Source: Blautia sp. Marseille-P3201T (GTDB lineage Bacteria; Bacillota; Clostridia; Lachnospirales; Lachnospiraceae). Taken from it: a stretch of DNA of 64,000 nt. Positions 62,672-64,000 of this stretch are shown here, piece by piece (positions within the stretch are counted from its first letter, which is position 1; each line of letters starts with the position of its first letter). The position numbers and the translations under genes were made by a program. Location of the stretch: the NCBI RefSeq assembly GCF_900120295.1, contig NZ_LT635467.1:64158-128157 (forward strand), read 5' to 3'. Under the pieces are notes generated by a model, which worked only from the letters and a program-made list of their open reading frames with translations, was not told the DNA's origin and did no database searches.

Positions 62672-63252
62672 AAAAGCATTGGTATGACTATCTTTGGATT
62701 GTATCTCTTACCTATCTGATATTAGGATTTTTCAATATTCTCTTTGCCTGGCTTGGTCTGCTATGCTTCTTTATTCCTCTAATTATTTCTATCTCAAAAG
62801 GAACAAAGAGTTACTGCAATCGCTACTGTGGAAGAGGACAGCTCTTTAATCTATTAGGTGGACGCTTCGGACTTTCCCGTAGGAAAGATATTCCTAAATG
62901 GATGAAAAGTAAAGCATTCCGCTATGGATTTTTAATTTTCTTTTTCATCATGTTTTTTCAAATGCTTTGGAATACTTATCTGGTATTTTCCAACGCACAG
63001 AATTTAAAACAAGTTGTAACACTTTTATGGACCTTCAAAGTTCCTTGGCACTGGGCATACCATGGTACGCTTATTCATCCAGGAGTTGCACAGTTTGCCT
63101 TCGGTTTTTATAGCGTTATGCTGACTTCTACTATTCTTGGTTTTATTACAATGCTCTTGTTCAAACCTCGAAGCTGGTGCGTCTATTGCCCCATGGGAAC
63201 CATGACGCAGCTTATATGCAAAGTGAAAAATAAAAAACATTATAAAATTTAA
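62668..63252 (+). CDS. NapH/FixG-like 4Fe-4S membrane protein
   Basis: 194 residues with about five hydrophobic segments and conserved cysteine pairs CNRYCGRGQLF (about 50-60) and CVYCPMGTMTQ near the C-terminus. This matches the NapH/FixG/RnfC-like polyferredoxin membrane family but without a large soluble 4Fe-4S domain; the ferredoxin gene upstream may supply it. AGGAGGTGG precedes the ATG. The electron acceptor is unknown. Confidence 0.85.
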   Translation: MKKHWYDYLWIVSLTYLILGFFNILFAWLGLLCFFIPLIISISKGTKSYCNRYCGRGQLFNLLGGRFGLSRRKDIPKWMKSKAFRYGFLIFFFIMFFQMLWNTYLVFSNAQNLKQVVTLLWTFKVPWHWAYHGTLIHPGVAQFAFGFYSVMLTSTILGFITMLLFKPRSWCVYCPMGTMTQLICKVKNKKHYKI

Positions 63253-63268
63253 TTTAGGGGAAAATACA

Positions 63269-63667
63269 ATGAAAATAAGAAAAATTATTCCTGTTTTAGC
63301 TTCCACATTACTACTTCTTGCGGGATGTGGCTCTAAAAATTCAAATGCAGAAAATAACAGTTATCGCCAAATTGATATGGAGGAAGCTGAAAAAATAATG
63401 CAAGAAGAAAAAGACTACATTATTTTAGATGTAAGAACTCCTGAAGAATATGAGGAAGGCCATATTCCTCACGCAATCAATATTCCAAACGAAACTATCA
63501 GTACAAAAGAGATTTCCGAGCTTCCCAATAAAGAGCAGCTCATTCTGGTTTACTGCCGCAGTGGAAACAGAAGTAAACAGGCTGCCGGAAAACTCAGTAA
63601 GCTGGGATATTCTAATATTGTAGAATTTGGCGGAATTATTGATTGGAAAGGTGAAATCGAGAAATAA
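63269..63667 (+). CDS. Rhodanese-like lipoprotein
   Basis: 132 residues. The signal peptide ends in lipobox LLAGC (Cys20). A single rhodanese domain has the catalytic Cys in YCRSGNRS (about residue 98), with LDVRTPEEYEEGHIPHAINI in front. As a membrane-anchored external sulfurtransferase it may handle sulfur or arsenic/selenium species for the redox proteins encoded upstream (inference). It is the last gene of the unit. Confidence 0.9.
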   Translation: MKIRKIIPVLASTLLLLAGCGSKNSNAENNSYRQIDMEEAEKIMQEEKDYIILDVRTPEEYEEGHIPHAINIPNETISTKEISELPNKEQLILVYCRSGNRSKQAAGKLSKLGYSNIVEFGGIIDWKGEIEK

Positions 63668-63686
63668 CAAAATAGAATTGATATTT

Positions 63687-63719
63687 GGAGTTGTCAGATT
63701 AAAGACAGCTCTTTTTTTA
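63687..63719 (+). terminator. Terminator after rhodanese gene
   Basis: Arms GAGTTGTC / GACAGCTC followed by TTTTTTT. Confidence 0.85.
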
Positions 63720-63749
63720 CTTGTCAAAAAAAGTTAAGTCATATAAATT

Positions 63750-63783
63750 AAAAAAACGATTGGAATAATCCAACCGTTTTTTC
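63750..63783 (-). terminator. Terminator of the rRNA transcript
   Basis: Minus strand: arms CGGTTGG / CCAATCG followed by TTTTTTT, about 100 bases after the 23S 3' end. No 5S sequence lies between. Confidence 0.8.
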
Positions 63784-63875
63784 TTGTACCTTCAAAACTA
63801 CATATATAAAACGAAACCTTCCAACTGCCGTTCAGTGAAGTTTTGGATACTTCTATAATCCGCTTTCTCCACTAT

Positions 63876-64000
63876 TAGGTCAAGCCCTCGACCGATTAGT
63901 AGCAGTCAGCTCCATACATTGCTGCACTTCCACCTCTGCCCTATCTACCTCGTCGTCTTCAAGGGGTCTTACTTCTTTCGAATGGGATATCTCATCTTGA
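63876..64000 (-). rRNA. rrl: 23S rRNA, 3' end (partial)
   Basis: The minus strand reads the conserved 23S 3' domain: AAGATGAGATATCCCATTCG, GAGGTAGATAGG, CTGACTGCTACTAATCGGTCG, and ends GGTCGAGGGCTTGACC. The 3' end is set at about 63876 by that last motif. The rest of the gene continues beyond the window. A 5S gene is absent in the 200 bases after it. Confidence 0.97.

Overview
The window looks like a chromosomal segment of a low-GC gut Firmicute, most likely Lachnospiraceae (Blautia or Ruminococcus-like). The signs are AT-rich DNA, strong AGGAGG-type ribosome sites with occasional GTG/TTG starts, the pth-mfd-foldase gene order, a T-box, a CIRCE-like site, and many families typical of that group (PD-(D/E)XK Rpn proteins, giant FtsX permeases, FmdE). 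The right edge holds the 3' end of a 23S rRNA gene on the minus strand. This assignment is inference from gene content; no database search was possible.

Layout. 1-8.6 kb: guaA, a 172-bp structured MITE, a pRiA4b-type protein with a CDF metal exporter, mtnN, a TSCPD protein, and an EndoQ-type PHP nuclease. 8.7-18.5 kb: a MATE pump, then the housekeeping run pth-mfd-foldase, two G3E/CobW GTPases (one fused to a DUF1980-like domain, one with a His-rich metal loop) and a DapF-fold gene lacking both catalytic cysteines. 18.6-26.8 kb: an AraC regulator with a threonine aldolase, two chromate-transporter halves, and a maltodextrin operon (malQ-lacI-glgP) with its own operator. 26.9-30.3 kb: three small secreted or membrane orphans, then a tightly overlapped three-gene operon (TOPRIM-like protein, DUF4869-like protein, mini P-loop ATPase), the best candidate for an undescribed system. 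30.4-38.5 kb: a YugP-type protease, an MMPL exporter with a secreted repeat partner under a TetR regulator with three evenly spaced operators, and a T-box controlled branched-chain amino acid transporter.

38.5-50 kb is the accessory core. Two almost identical Rpn (PD-(D/E)XK) elements, each carrying the same 15-bp inverted repeat, flank a two-component system, two giant FtsX permeases and one ABC ATPase. An IS91-like transposase follows directly. 50-54.4 kb is an FecBCD-type metal or chelate uptake operon with a methyltransferase and an FmdE protein. 54.6-62.3 kb carries a mutarotase-like gene, ftsH, a truncated sigma-factor-like gene, cysK, an AraC/MATE divergent pair and a CIRCE-linked hsp20. 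62.4-63.7 kb holds a ferredoxin, NapH-like membrane protein and rhodanese lipoprotein, followed by convergent terminators and the 23S 3' end without a downstream 5S gene.

Short dispersed repeats tie distant parts of the window together: a 61-bp element at 38.1 and 50.0 kb, and a 20-bp motif at 1.98, 38.1 and 38.2 kb.
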